The notes: generated from the letters alone by a model not told the origin. 64,000 nt of DNA from JAKAAZ01 sp963817855 (GCA_963817855.1 CAWFQA010000001.1:868001-932000), one strand, 5' to 3'. Positions 38,663 to 47,997 are shown, counted from the stretch's first letter. Numbers and translations are program-made.

Positions 38663-39619
38663 ATGACCAATAGCAAGCCCGCTCCGCTTTCCTATGAAGA
38701 TATGGGCTTTATCAATAGTCCTGACGGACGTCTGCTGCGGATCATGGCCGAGTATGTAAAGCCGTTTGCGCATTTTCGGCGGGAGAGAATTCAGGATACG
38801 GTTGTTTTCTTTGGATCGGCCCGGTTCATCGCCTTGGACGAGGCCTCTCGCACACTGGAGTTGTTGGATGCTCCTGGATCGGCGAAACCAGCGCCAATCG
38901 AAGAGCAGCCGGCTACGCCGGAACAGGTGGCTCTTGGAGAGGCAAGTCAACTGCAACGAGAACACGCCGAGGCCGCGGTTGAGATGGCGCAATACTACGA
39001 AGATGCTCGAAAGCTGGCCTATCTGCTGACGCAATGGTCGATGACATTGCACTATAAGCGCCATCGATTTGTGGTCACCTCTGGCGGCGGCCCCGGAATT
39101 ATGGAGGCAGCCAATCGCGGCGCCAGCGAGGCCGGAGGCAAGACCATCGGCCTGAACATTCGGCTGCCATTTGAGCAGGCTCCCAACCCGTACATCACTC
39201 CCTCACTGAGCCTCGATTTTCACTATTTTTTCATGCGCAAGTTCTGGTTCGCGTATCTTGCGAAAGCGCTGGTCGTGTTTCCGGGTGGCTTCGGGACGCT
39301 GGACGAAATGTTCGAACTGCTTACCCTGACGCAGACCCGCAAACTGGCGAAGGAGATGACGATTGTGGTGTACGGGTCGCAGTATTGGAACGAGGTCGTC
39401 AATCTGGACACCCTAGTGAAGAAGGGAACGATTTCTCCAGAGGATGTGAAGCTGCTCCATTTTGCGGATACTCCAGAAGATGCATTTGCGATTCTCAAGG
39501 ATTCGCTGACGACGAAGCATCTTGGCGGAAAGAAGCCGGAAGCTGGAAGTACGGATGAAGTTCTGGACGAGGAGTCGGAAATGTCGCTGCGTCCGGAAAT
39601 CACGAAGACGCGGCCATAA
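38663..39619 (+). CDS. LOG family protein
   Basis: A 318-residue member of the Lonely Guy family. It has FFGSARF, SGGGPGIMEAANRGASEAGGKTIGLNI and PGGFGTLDEMFELLTLTQT, the last being the PGGxGTxxE nucleotide-binding motif. Family members cleave nucleotide 5'-monophosphates to a free base and ribose phosphate (cytokinin activation in plants), though many bacterial ones are unassigned. An N-terminal extension with a helical, charged linker (residues 65-120) is longer than in the plant type. The ATG at 38663 has GAGG upstream. Confidence 0.88.
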   Translation: MTNSKPAPLSYEDMGFINSPDGRLLRIMAEYVKPFAHFRRERIQDTVVFFGSARFIALDEASRTLELLDAPGSAKPAPIEEQPATPEQVALGEASQLQREHAEAAVEMAQYYEDARKLAYLLTQWSMTLHYKRHRFVVTSGGGPGIMEAANRGASEAGGKTIGLNIRLPFEQAPNPYITPSLSLDFHYFFMRKFWFAYLAKALVVFPGGFGTLDEMFELLTLTQTRKLAKEMTIVVYGSQYWNEVVNLDTLVKKGTISPEDVKLLHFADTPEDAFAILKDSLTTKHLGGKKPEAGSTDEVLDEESEMSLRPEITKTRP

Positions 39620-39669
39620 TTGCGGCGTAAATTGCCTTCGAAATTAAAAGAATCCTGTGGATCACTTGG

Positions 39670-39710
39670 AGGATCTTTCATTCGTCATCGGTCATTCGTA
39701 ATTGTCGTAG
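39670..39710 (+). repeat. Short direct repeats before the DinB gene
   Basis: CATTCGTCATCGGTCATTCGT contains two copies of (T)CATTCGT separated by 7 nt, in the 112-nt gap between the LOG and DinB genes. It resembles simple repeats of the kind common in acidobacterial gaps. It may be chance. Confidence 0.25.
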
Positions 39711-39732
39711 AGACTTTAGAAGGGGAACGATC

Positions 39733-40236
39733 ATGGAAATTCGAGAGATTTTTCTACCGGAATTCGACCAGGAAATGAAGAAGACTCGGGCCATTCTAGA
39801 GCGAGTGCCCGAGGGGAGGCCTGACTTCAAACCGCATAACAAGTCGATGGGGTTGGGCAAGCTGGCCGCACACACGGCGCAATTGCCGGAATTTGCAGTG
39901 CGAATCGTTGAGCTTCCGGAGCTTGACTTTGCGAAGTCGGACATGAAACCTCTGGTGATGGAATCGCGGCAGCAGTTGTTGGGTGCCTTCGCTGCGATTA
40001 TCGAGAAAGCGCGGGCTGCGATTGCAGATGCTTCCGACGAAGAATGGCAGAAGAATTGGAAGCTCAGCTTTCAGGGGCACACCATTGCTGATGCACCGCG
40101 ATTCCTGATCTATCGCGAAATGTTTCTGAACCACATCATCCACCACCGCGCCCAATTGGGGGTCTATTTGCGTCTGAATGATGTCCCCTTGCCGGGGACG
40201 TACGGCCCGTCGGCGGATGATTCCATGGGCTTTTAG
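39733..40236 (+). CDS. DinB family protein
   Basis: A 167-residue four-helix protein of the DinB/YfiT type, metal-dependent enzymes that often transfer thiols or act in detoxification. The metal-ligand pattern is His near residue 47 (AAHTAQLP), and the two histidines in NHIIHHRAQL near residues 134-138. DRPEGRPDFKPHNKSMGLGK-like VPEGRPDFKPHNKSMGLGK is the family N-terminal block. AAGGGGA precedes the ATG by 5 nt. The substrate thiol and function are unknown. Confidence 0.88.
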   Translation: MEIREIFLPEFDQEMKKTRAILERVPEGRPDFKPHNKSMGLGKLAAHTAQLPEFAVRIVELPELDFAKSDMKPLVMESRQQLLGAFAAIIEKARAAIADASDEEWQKNWKLSFQGHTIADAPRFLIYREMFLNHIIHHRAQLGVYLRLNDVPLPGTYGPSADDSMGF

Positions 40237-40449
40237 GGAACCCGTCACGTCTGGCGTTTGCAGGATTTGCGTGGCGCAGATATCTACCCGACGAGCTGCG
40301 CCGCTTTCACTTCGCGAATGCCTACGCGCCTGACTCTCCGCATGACGCTGTTGCATCATGCCTATGAAGACGGCGAACAGCGCATTGCATTTCCCGCAGG
40401 ATTGCGGTCGACGAAATGACTTCCGGGCGAATTTCAAGGAATTGAGCGA
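40237..40449. other. Intergenic gap between converging genes
   Basis: The 213 nt between DinB (plus) and the polymerase-like gene (minus) show no ORF with a family signature. I see no clear terminator in it. Confidence 0.3.
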
Positions 40450-41970
40450 CTAGATATTGCGAACTTCTCGGGCTTTTGGCACCAGTTCCTGGCCGGGCAA
40501 AACAATTTTCGCTTGCAACTTTCGAAACCCGAACAAGACGCCGACTTGCGGCGCAACATATCGCGTGATCCACATAACCATAAGGATCTCCGGAACATAA
40601 TGACCCCAGAGCTGAGGATGGACAGGCAACAGCAGGCCTGGTGCTGCAAAGGCGGCATAGGCGACTAAGACAAGCCCCCATGGACTCTCGCGGGCGTCTC
40701 CGAAGACGCCATTCAAGAAGATAAAGGTAAAAAAATACAGAATTGGCAATACGACTACAATGCCGGACCAGCCTAACTCGCGATAGGCGTCGCCAATGGG
40801 CGCCCACGCCACTTCCGTTGTAAAGTCCTCCGAGCTCGCTTCGTTCGTTTCGCGGCCATAAATGTTTCCCAGATAAAGATTTACCCGGCTGGGCCAAAGA
40901 AAATGCGGAATCACCATTTCAAATCCGTCCACCAGATAGCTAAGACCCACTGGACCCGTATGCTGCGTGACCTCAATGAGTCGGTCGTCCTGGCAGATCA
41001 AGGATTCACGATCCAGCAGGCCATGCGGGTGGTCATAGCAGAGAGAGACCTGATTGACGTCTTCATTCTTCTTTAAGGAATCTGCGTACCACTCATACAT
41101 CGCCGGGATCGTGGCGGGATTTTTCAGCAGGTCGATCGTCGCGTTGATGGTCCCCGTCAGTGTCGACTGCCGAGTCATGGAACGGGCATATTGCGCCCAG
41201 GGAAATAGAAATCCAAGGGCGAAGGCCAGCCATGCCATCATCGCCATCACTTGCAAGGGCCGGAACCGGTAATCCAGCGCGGCGCACACGAGGAAGTAGG
41301 AGAAGAAGGGGGTATACATCCCCTGCTTTGAGGCAGCAATAAAGCCAAAACCAGCTACGTAGAAGATGCTTACGATCACAATCCAGTTCATGCTGCGCGT
41401 CCCGCGGCTGATACAGATCTCATAATACGTGGCAAGAATTGTTGCCATGGGGATGAAGATGTTCAGCTGATTCAAGGCAGCCCAAATTGTCCCGTTGGCG
41501 CCGGTGTTGTAATTCGTCAGAAGGATCTGACTGAACAGTCCAATCACCAATAATCCGGCCGAGGTGTTCTTCAGGTTTTCCAGGTCTCGAGCGGTGAAGC
41601 GCACAAAATTGCGCCTGGTCGAGAACCTGCGGCTTAGACCGGCGGCTACTAATATCCCTGCCCATCCGATCGCCGTGGCTGTGATCGTGATCATGGGTTG
41701 TTCGAAATGGAGGTTCGTTGGCTCCCAGGTGAAAACCTTAAGGAAAAGCAGAATGACAAACGTGGGAATGGCCAGGAAAAATACAAAAGCTCCACTCGTT
41801 GTGGCCAAGCCGTCCAGTAGGTTGAAAGCCATGGCGCTGAAAACCATGGCTAAACATGCCAAAAACGCGAAAACAGGATCGGTACCATCCAGCAATTGCG
41901 CGAAAAGCAGCAACACCGCCGCAATCAACACGTAGTTGATGTTGATTCGCGTTGGGTAAGGTAAGCGCAT
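40450..41970 (-). CDS. Polytopic membrane protein, O-antigen-polymerase-like
   Basis: A 506-residue protein with about 11 membrane helices: strong segments at about residues 12-30, 37-55, 57-77, 97-113, 137-155, 165-182, 195-212, 223-240, 246-262, 407-425 and 437-455. A long extracytoplasmic loop (about 270-395) contains the LCYDHPHGLLDRESLICQDD, VIPHFLWPSRVNLYLGN and DFTTEVAWAPIGDAYRELGWSG segments. The general layout is that of Wzy/O-antigen-ligase or EpsH-type polymerases. I cannot name a specific family, and no glycosyltransferase genes are adjacent, so a glycan role is inference. Confidence 0.65.
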   Translation of the reverse strand: MRLPYPTRININYVLIAAVLLLFAQLLDGTDPVFAFLACLAMVFSAMAFNLLDGLATTSGAFVFFLAIPTFVILLFLKVFTWEPTNLHFEQPMITITATAIGWAGILVAAGLSRRFSTRRNFVRFTARDLENLKNTSAGLLVIGLFSQILLTNYNTGANGTIWAALNQLNIFIPMATILATYYEICISRGTRSMNWIVIVSIFYVAGFGFIAASKQGMYTPFFSYFLVCAALDYRFRPLQVMAMMAWLAFALGFLFPWAQYARSMTRQSTLTGTINATIDLLKNPATIPAMYEWYADSLKKNEDVNQVSLCYDHPHGLLDRESLICQDDRLIEVTQHTGPVGLSYLVDGFEMVIPHFLWPSRVNLYLGNIYGRETNEASSEDFTTEVAWAPIGDAYRELGWSGIVVVLPILYFFTFIFLNGVFGDARESPWGLVLVAYAAFAAPGLLLPVHPQLWGHYVPEILMVMWITRYVAPQVGVLFGFRKLQAKIVLPGQELVPKAREVRNI

Positions 41971-42291
41971 GAATCAAATTTTAACGATGGGAGGGAGCCG
42001 CCTGAAAATCTATTGTTCATCATTGAAGCGGTGCTGGAAAGCCCACCGGCCGGCCTCGATGATGGCCTGTATGTACAAGAGCTTGGTCAATAGCGAGTAT
42101 ACCAACTCAGCGCACGAGAGGTTCACGCATTCCGCGCCGCTGAATTCAGCCTTGCACATCAGCTTCTTCCAGGCGACGCAGACGCCCGAATGCTTCCTGG
42201 GGGAGCTGATCGCTCCGGCGCGTCAACCCGTTCGCTCTATTAACTGACGTCGGATATATGCTGCGATCGGTGTGCTTATAATCGGAATGAC
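41971..42291. other. Divergent intergenic region
   Basis: It separates the polymerase-like gene (minus) from the 40-residue ORF (plus). The plus promoter is the TATAAT at 42277-42282. An ORF at 41969-42247 overlaps the start of the minus-strand gene and has no ribosome site or family features, so I do not call it. I do not see a clear minus-strand promoter. Confidence 0.4.
42277..42282 (+). promoter_or_regulatory. -10 box (TATAAT) giving a leaderless 40-residue ORF
   Basis: A perfect TATAAT ends 9 nt before the ATG at 42292. The -35 is poor. The same spacing occurs at purS and glmS. Confidence 0.45.
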
Positions 42292-42414
42292 ATGAACCGC
42301 TGGCTGTGTCGCAATTCTCTTGTTCTGGGCTGTGTGGCCTGTGCGGTTACGATCATGCTTGGCTATTTCGCGACCGAGTCGGTCATCGGCCACAGCCGCG
42401 CAGACGAAACTTAG
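42292..42414 (+). CDS. Predicted 40-residue membrane peptide
   Basis: MNRWLCRNSLVLGCVACAV and a further 21 residues ending GHSRADET. One hydrophobic segment (about residues 8-27) follows a basic N-terminus, so it could be a single-pass small membrane protein or a short signal-anchored peptide. It is too short for ordinary ORF cut-offs. It has an excellent leaderless promoter at 42277. It ends 4 nt into the stop of the convergent gene at 42411. Coding is plausible but unproved; the TATAAT could serve other DNA. Confidence 0.45.
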   Translation: MNRWLCRNSLVLGCVACAVTIMLGYFATESVIGHSRADET

Positions 42415-42722
42415 CTGGCGTCCTCGGATTTGTCGGTTACGCCGGGGCTATTTGGTTCTTCGTTCACGCGAATCCGCAGCGAGCTAAGGAAGTTCAAATC
42501 CTGGGAGGTGAAAGGTCCGGAGCCGGGGGTATCTGCAGGTTGCGATTCTGCCGTCTCGGGGGTGGCTTCATTGAGCCCGATGGTCGCTTCCAGGACCAGC
42601 ATGACCTCAAAACCCTCCGCGCGGATATTGCGCACCACGCCGGCGATTTGGTCGGATTCAGCTACGGTCTCGTGGATGGCTTCGCCAAGCTGCTCAATGA
42701 GATTGCGTATCTTGCGATTCAA
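42411..42722 (-). CDS. Small conserved-type hypothetical protein
   Basis: A 103-residue protein. It starts at TTG 42722, 6 nt after GGGGAGG. The first 50 residues (MNRKIRNLIEQLGEAIHETV, IAGVVRNIRAEGFEVMLVLEATIGLNE) are predicted helical with amphipathic character; the second half is Pro, Thr, Ser and acid rich and probably disordered. No family recognised. It is convergent with the 40-residue ORF and shares 4 nt with it. Confidence 0.6.
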   Translation of the reverse strand: MNRKIRNLIEQLGEAIHETVAESDQIAGVVRNIRAEGFEVMLVLEATIGLNEATPETAESQPADTPGSGPFTSQDLNFLSSLRIRVNEEPNSPGVTDKSEDAS

Positions 42723-42822
42723 ATTCAGCCTCCCCGCGCCGAAATGACGGCGTTTTTCTTACCATACTTTGCTTTCGAGAAGAGGGCAATGTCGTACCGC
42801 CCGACTGCTACACTTTTTGTGT

Positions 42823-43299
42823 GTGGATAAGGTTCGTCTAGGTCGAAGGCTTGGGATCGGCACCCGCCTGGCAGCGAAGGCTCTGCGGGAGCAGGCGCAG
42901 AATTTGACTTCCACGGGAAATGCATCGCCCGCCGCACCTGCGACCCAAAGGCGACCTGCCCCCGCGCCACCCAGGACAGAACCAAAGCCGCGCCCTGTGA
43001 AGACGCCCCGTGTGGTTCCCGAGGGCAACTTGGTGCGCAAGGCGGCGCAAGGCGGTCGCGGATTCGGTAGAGCTTTCTGGAAGGCGTTTTCCGCGGCTGG
43101 CAATGCATTGTGGCATGAGGTGACAGGACTTTTCTTCGCGTTATTTGCTCTGTTTTTTGGACAGAGCCTCTGGCGCGTGCGCGATGCCTGGAGATTCGGA
43201 CCAGAACATCGGCATTTCGAGATTGATCTGGTAATGACTGTCCTATTTCTTTATTTTTCTATTAGCGCTTTCGTCCGATCACGTCGCACGCCGCAATAG
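42823..43299 (+). CDS. Membrane protein of unknown function
   Basis: A 158-residue protein. Residues 1-75 form a basic Pro, Ala and Thr-rich stretch (likely disordered; APATQRRPAPAPPRTEPKPR). Then come a helix at about 103-121 (EVTGLFFALFALFFGQSLW), an amphipathic loop (VRDAWRFGPEHRHFEID) and a second helix at about 140-153. I chose GTG 42823, 8 nt after a TACACT -10-like box; an upstream in-frame start at 42769 is less likely. The mutase gene begins 6 nt after its stop, so they may be cotranscribed. Confidence 0.6.
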   Translation: MDKVRLGRRLGIGTRLAAKALREQAQNLTSTGNASPAAPATQRRPAPAPPRTEPKPRPVKTPRVVPEGNLVRKAAQGGRGFGRAFWKAFSAAGNALWHEVTGLFFALFALFFGQSLWRVRDAWRFGPEHRHFEIDLVMTVLFLYFSISAFVRSRRTPQ

Positions 43300-43305
43300 G
43301 ATTTT

Positions 43306-44998
43306 ATGACTGCCGTAATCCATGCAGTCGCAAGGGGTTGTTGCGCCATGCCAAGCCACTCCGCAATGAAAGATCCCGCGATGGGTTCTCCCGTTCCGGC
43401 CACCTCCAGCTTTGAAGTCGAGCCTATCTACGGCCCTACAACCGGCCCTACAAGCTCGCAGCCGTCGAACATCGAAAAGAAACATGATGCGAGCCGTGAT
43501 ATCGGCTTTCCCGGGGATTATCCCTTCACGCGTGGCATTCAACCTACGATGTATCGTGGGCGGCTGTGGACTATGCGCCAGTACGCCGGTATGGGCGACG
43601 CGGAAGAAAGCAATCGCCGCTACAAATTTCTGCTGGCCAGCGGAACCGCGGGCCTCTCGGTTGCCTTTGATCTGCCGACGCAAATCGGCTATGACTCCGA
43701 CGATCCCATGTCGCTGGGCGAAGTGGGCAAGGTCGGCGTCGCGATCGATTCCATTGAGGATATGGAGCGTCTGTTCGCGGACATCCCGCTGGACAAGATC
43801 TCCACCTCGATGACCATCAATTCGACGGCGAGCATTCTTCTCGCCTTGTATGTCGCGGTGGCCCGACGCAAGGGGCTCGATATCCAAAAACTTTCCGGCA
43901 CCGTACAGAACGACATCCTGAAGGAATATATCGCGCGCGGAACCTATATCTATCCGGTGAAGCACGCCATGCGCATCATCACCGATATGTTTGCGTGGGC
44001 CAACCAGAATGTGCCGGAATGGAACACTATTTCCATTTCCGGCTATCACATGCGGGAGGCAGGCTCGACCGCAGTGCAGGAGGTAGCGTTCACCCTGGCG
44101 AACGGCAAAACCTACGTGCAGGCCGCGATCGATGCCGGTTTGGACATCGACAAGTTCGCGCCACGGCTATCATTTTTTTTCAACGCGCACAGCAATTTCC
44201 TTGAGGAGGTAGCGAAGTTCCGTGCGGCGCGTCGCATGTGGGCCCGGATCATGCGGGAAGAATTTGGCGCGAAGAATCCGCGCTCGTGGATGTTGCGCTT
44301 CCACACGCAGACCGCCGGCTCTACACTTACCGCGCAGCAGCCGGAAAACAATATTGTTCGCACGGCTGTAGAGGCGATGGCGGCCGTGCTGGGCGGAACG
44401 CAGTCGCTGCACACCAATGGCTACGATGAAGCGCTGGCATTGCCCACCGAGCAAGCGGCGCGCACGGCACTGCGCACACAACAAATCCTCGCGTATGAAT
44501 CGGGTGTGGCCCAGACCGTCGACCCGTTCGCCGGCTCCTATTGCATCGAGGCGTTCACGGACGAAATTGAAAAACGAGCCTCGGCATACCTGGAAAAGAT
44601 TGCTGGGATGGGCGGAATGCTTCGTGCCATCGAGCAAGGATTTGTGCAGCAGGAGATTCAGAATGCAGCGTATGAATTTCAGCGAGCCGTGGACAGCGGA
44701 TCTGCGGTCATCGTGGGAGTCAATCGGTTTGCTCGCGAAAGATGAGACGGAAATTCCGCTGCAACATATAGACGCTGCGCTGGAGCGCAAGCAGGTGGAG
44801 CAGGTGCGTGCCCTACGCACTCGCCGTGAGGCGATTCGCTGGAAAGCCGCATTACAGGGTGTTACGGATGCTGCTGGCGGCGGGGCGAATCTGATGCCCG
44901 CGATTCTGGAAGCCGTGGAAAGCTATGCGACGGTAGGCGAGATTGCAGGCACTTTGCGAAAGGTCTTCGGAGAATATCAGGAGACCGTCGTTATCTGA
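43306..44998 (+). CDS. Methylmalonyl-CoA mutase large-subunit-type protein, frameshifted near the end
   Basis: B12-dependent mutase that interconverts methylmalonyl-CoA and succinyl-CoA, or a close relative. The protein has the conserved barrel: GIQPTMYRGRLWTMRQYAGMGDAEESNRRY, GLSVAFDLPTQIGYDSDDP, STSMTINSTASILLAL, QNDILKEYIARGTYIYP, ISISGYHMREAGST. RQYAG is the MCM-type choice (isobutyryl-CoA mutases have Phe), so MCM is favoured. The cobalamin-binding domain is absent and must be in another protein. The frame stops at 44745 after VGVNRFARER. One base less in the GAAA of 44736-44741 continues it as DETEIPLQHIDAALERKQ to FGEYQETVVI, the normal C-terminus, ending 44998. A second subunit gene is not in the window. 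Confidence 0.88.
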
Positions 44999-45057
44999 AG
45001 GCGGACGGAGATTCCGTTGGCCACGCAAGTGCGAATGGGCATCCAACTGAGGGGCAT

Positions 45058-45711
45058 ATGAGAACCAGCCGGAACTACGTGGTCGAACCCAAGCGCAGAC
45101 GTGCCTGCTTCCCGGCATTCGTGCTCGGGCTGGTCCTGGGGATCATTGGAATTGTGGTCTTCACTCGCGAAGCGAAGACTGGAATCTGGGATCAATTGGC
45201 TGCCGTGGTGACTGGACGAAGCCTGTCGAGTGATACTTCACTGCCAACCGTCGTCAATAAGATTCAGCGCCTGCAGCGGTTGGAAACCGTCAACTATTCG
45301 CTCGACAAAATCGTCGAAGGCGATCGTCAAGGTTCTGTCCTCCCGGATTTTTTAGTCGGCGATAAAATATTACTGGTGGTACATGGAAATGTCATCGCAG
45401 GTATCGACTTGGGCCAGCTGAAGACGAGCGATGTGCACATCGAAGGCCGCACCGTCCAGGTGCATCTGCCGCCAGCGCAGGTCTTTGTCACTGCTCTCGA
45501 TAATACAAAAACTCGCGTCTACTCGCGCATGACGGGCCTGCTGGTTCCAGAGGATCCCAATCTTGAAAGTCAGGTTCGCGAGCAGGCGCAGCAGCAGATT
45601 CAACAGGCTGCATTAGCTGACGGCATTCTTGCGACAGCTAATAAAAATGCGAGCGCAACCGTCACTTCGATGTTGCTGGGCCTGGGATTTCAGCAAGTCT
45701 CGGTCAACTAG
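45058..45711 (+). CDS. DUF4230 family membrane-anchored protein
   Basis: A 217-residue protein with one N-terminal helix (about 15-36) and a DUF4230 domain: LPTVVNKIQRLQRLETVNYSL, ILLVVHGNVIAGIDLGQLKTSDVHIEGRTVQVHLPPAQVFVTALDNTKTRVYSR, followed by an amphipathic helix (VREQAQQQIQQAALADGIL). The family is a widespread extracytoplasmic domain of unknown role. GAGGGG lies 4-5 nt before the ATG. Next upstream is the mutase gene (60 nt gap). Confidence 0.85.
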   Translation: MRTSRNYVVEPKRRRACFPAFVLGLVLGIIGIVVFTREAKTGIWDQLAAVVTGRSLSSDTSLPTVVNKIQRLQRLETVNYSLDKIVEGDRQGSVLPDFLVGDKILLVVHGNVIAGIDLGQLKTSDVHIEGRTVQVHLPPAQVFVTALDNTKTRVYSRMTGLLVPEDPNLESQVREQAQQQIQQAALADGILATANKNASATVTSMLLGLGFQQVSVN

Positions 45712-45750
45712 GCGTCGAGCCAATCTCTCAATCCCGCACTTGCATCGCAT

Positions 45751-46608
45751 TTGTGTTCTTATAAATTCGTGGACAATCCAGAGCCTCATGAGTTTGAAAT
45801 TGGGAATGTGCAAGTCGGGTCGGGAAAGCTGTTCCTGATTGCAGGGCCGTGCGTCATTGAAAGTGAAACCCACGTTCGTACCATGGCCGATGCAATCCAA
45901 CGCATCGCCGCTGATCTTGGCGTGCCGTACATTTTCAAGGCCAGCTTTGATAAAGCAAATCGCACCTCAGTAAAAAGTTTTCGTGGGCCAGGACTGGAAG
46001 AAGGCTGCAGAATTCTGCGACGTCTGGCGCAGGCAACCGGCGTGCCTGTGCTGACAGATGTGCATGACGCGCATGACTGCGAGCGCGTTGCGGAAGATGT
46101 GGATGTGCTGCAGATTCCGGCATTTCTTTGCCGCCAGACAGATTTACTGGTGTCGGCGGCGCAGACTGGACGAGCGGTGAATGTGAAAAAAGGACAGTTC
46201 GTTGCGCCCGCGGACATGAGCCATGCGGTGGAGAAAATTCACGCCACCAGCAACCCGCCGCGGCGGGCGCGGGTATTTTTGACGGAACGCGGCGCCAGCT
46301 TCGGATACAACAATCTCGTCGTCGACATGCGTTCTCTGGCGATCATGAGGGAGTTCGCCCCAGTGGTGTTCGACGGCACGCATTCCGTGCAGATGCCTTC
46401 CGCACAAAATGGCGTCAGCGGCGGCCAGCCAGAATTTATTCCGGTATTGGCTCGCGCCGCAGTGGCCGCGGGCGTGGACGGAATCTTTCTCGAGGTCCAC
46501 GACAATCCGGCGCAGGCAAAATCAGACGGCGCCAATGCGCTCGACCTGAAAGTATTGAAGCCGCTGCTGGAAACATTGCTGGCAATCCACAAAGTGACCC
46601 GGGCATAG
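45751..46608 (+). CDS. kdsA: 3-deoxy-8-phosphooctulonate synthase KdsA, metal-dependent type
   Basis: Condenses PEP with arabinose-5-phosphate to KDO-8-phosphate for LPS inner core; this makes the organism a diderm with KDO. The 285-residue protein has IAGPCVIESETH, YIFKASFDKANRTS, GLEEGCRIL, DVLQIPAFLCRQTDLL, FLTERGASFGYNNLVVDMRSL, FDGTHSVQMPS and VDGIFLEVHDNPAQAKSDG. Cys34 in GPCVIES, in the position of the metal-binding Cys of the Aquifex enzyme (Asn in the E. coli type), indicates the metal-dependent class. The start is GTG 45751. No kdsB or lpx genes are in the window. Confidence 0.95.
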   Translation: MCSYKFVDNPEPHEFEIGNVQVGSGKLFLIAGPCVIESETHVRTMADAIQRIAADLGVPYIFKASFDKANRTSVKSFRGPGLEEGCRILRRLAQATGVPVLTDVHDAHDCERVAEDVDVLQIPAFLCRQTDLLVSAAQTGRAVNVKKGQFVAPADMSHAVEKIHATSNPPRRARVFLTERGASFGYNNLVVDMRSLAIMREFAPVVFDGTHSVQMPSAQNGVSGGQPEFIPVLARAAVAAGVDGIFLEVHDNPAQAKSDGANALDLKVLKPLLETLLAIHKVTRA

Positions 46609-46661
46609 CGAGGGCTCGAAGTCGACGCCACGAAGCAAATGAAGCGGTAGCGAACTCAACT

Positions 46662-47789
46662 CTATTTCGCGTGTGGCTGCTGCGGTTGAATTTCAGTGAA
46701 CCCAGCGGGAACGGCAAATTTCCCAGCATCGATCGGCGAAGAGGAAAATCCAGACATTTCCGTTTTTGACTCCATCAGCACGGTTGCGGCGGGAGTCTGC
46801 TGCGTCGTATTTGCGTTATCGTCAGCTGGCGGGGGAGGCGGCGCCTGCTTCTTGTGTCCGAAGCCGCCAAATCCACTAAGTCCCAAGCCACCTAGTTTGC
46901 TCGTAATCGCAGTGGATACCGACTGCTGCGCGACATCCTTCGCGGAAGGCATTTCTGGACCAGACGGGCTGGGCGGCAGCGGAGCTTCACTGGCTGCCGG
47001 CAGCGGTTCTCCGTTGGCCGTCGCCCCCATCCGCATGATCTGTTCCACGGGAATCCCCTTGAGCTTCGACATCTCGTTCACCATGTCCGACATTCCCTGG
47101 GCCGCCGCCGGCTGCATGGCAGTCAGGGTGGCAGACAGGCCGCTGTCTCTGAATGCCTCTCCCATTTTGACTGCAAGTTTCTTTTGAAAATCACGCAGCT
47201 CGTCATAGCCCGGAATTTCCGGCGCCATCCACATATCGTTGGTGATCGCGAAAGCGCCTTTTTGCCCGTTCGTGGTGTCGGTCCCGATCATTTCCATGGT
47301 GAGAATCGATTCGTTGGCGTCGACTCCGCTCACCTGCTTCGTAGATCCGGTGTTGCGCACATTCACTTTGAAGCTCAATTGCACGTTCTCCGGTTGCTGT
47401 TGCGGCTGGGGTGCGGGGGTCTGTTGCTTCGCCTGTTGTGCCTTCGCCTGCTGCACGGCTTGCTCGAACTGCTGGCGCATTTGCTCGAATGTCATTCGCG
47501 TATAGGTGTGTTTTTGCAGATCGACATTGGTAATCGTTTCCGCATCGAGATCGATGATCTGGATCGTCTGCGGATCAAAACGGGCCATGCGGTTGCCCTG
47601 TACGTACACACTAGAGACAACAGGAGCGCTAATATCCTTGGCCTGCTTACTGAAGTGTGACGCAAATTTCATCATGCCCATTAATGAGCCACCGGTAATC
47701 TGCGTCGTTTCCTGATATTGAAAATCCGCGAGCGCAGCTGCGGGCAACAACAGGCACAACCCGAGCGCACCGAATTGAAGTCGGTTCAT
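46662..47789 (-). CDS. Exported protein of unknown function, Gln/Pro-rich
   Basis: A 375-residue protein with a signal peptide (MNRLQFGALGLCLLLPAAALA, cut before DFQYQET). The mature N-terminus (YQETTQITGGSLMGMMKFASHF, VYVQGNRMARFDPQTIQIIDLDAETITNVDLQKHTYTRMTFEQM) is beta-rich. Two low-complexity stretches follow, one Gln/Ala-rich (QQAKAQQAKQQTPAPQPQQQ), one Gly/Pro/Ala-rich (LGGLGLSGFGGFGHKKQAPP). I recognise no family. The AGGAGG site lies 5 nt before the ATG at 47789 and is one of the strongest in the window; the in-frame upstream start at 47882 would lose the signal peptide. Confidence 0.75.
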   Translation of the reverse strand: MNRLQFGALGLCLLLPAAALADFQYQETTQITGGSLMGMMKFASHFSKQAKDISAPVVSSVYVQGNRMARFDPQTIQIIDLDAETITNVDLQKHTYTRMTFEQMRQQFEQAVQQAKAQQAKQQTPAPQPQQQPENVQLSFKVNVRNTGSTKQVSGVDANESILTMEMIGTDTTNGQKGAFAITNDMWMAPEIPGYDELRDFQKKLAVKMGEAFRDSGLSATLTAMQPAAAQGMSDMVNEMSKLKGIPVEQIMRMGATANGEPLPAASEAPLPPSPSGPEMPSAKDVAQQSVSTAITSKLGGLGLSGFGGFGHKKQAPPPPPADDNANTTQQTPAATVLMESKTEMSGFSSSPIDAGKFAVPAGFTEIQPQQPHAK

Positions 47790-47997
47790 AGTCCCTCCTT
47801 GGGTACAAATCGAAATAGGGAGGGGTGCCCCTGGGGAGGGCGGATGGCGATACTGTACGCCACAGCGGGCAAGATTGTCCACGGTATCTAAGACAGAACG
47901 GGGACCCTGCTTTCACCGGATTGCAAGGTTCGCAATAGAAAACCCGCGGCAACGATGCAGTGAACCGCGGAGGGAAGGCCTGAAATTGCAGGAAGAC

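Noticed and set aside
41969..42247. A 92-residue ORF in the gap before the 40-residue ORF
   Set aside because: It overlaps the start of the polymerase-like gene and has no ribosome site or homology clue.
44417..44998. A separate 193-residue gene after the mutase
   Set aside because: Its first 110 residues are a shadow of the mutase frame; only the last 85 residues are real, as the frameshifted mutase C-terminus.
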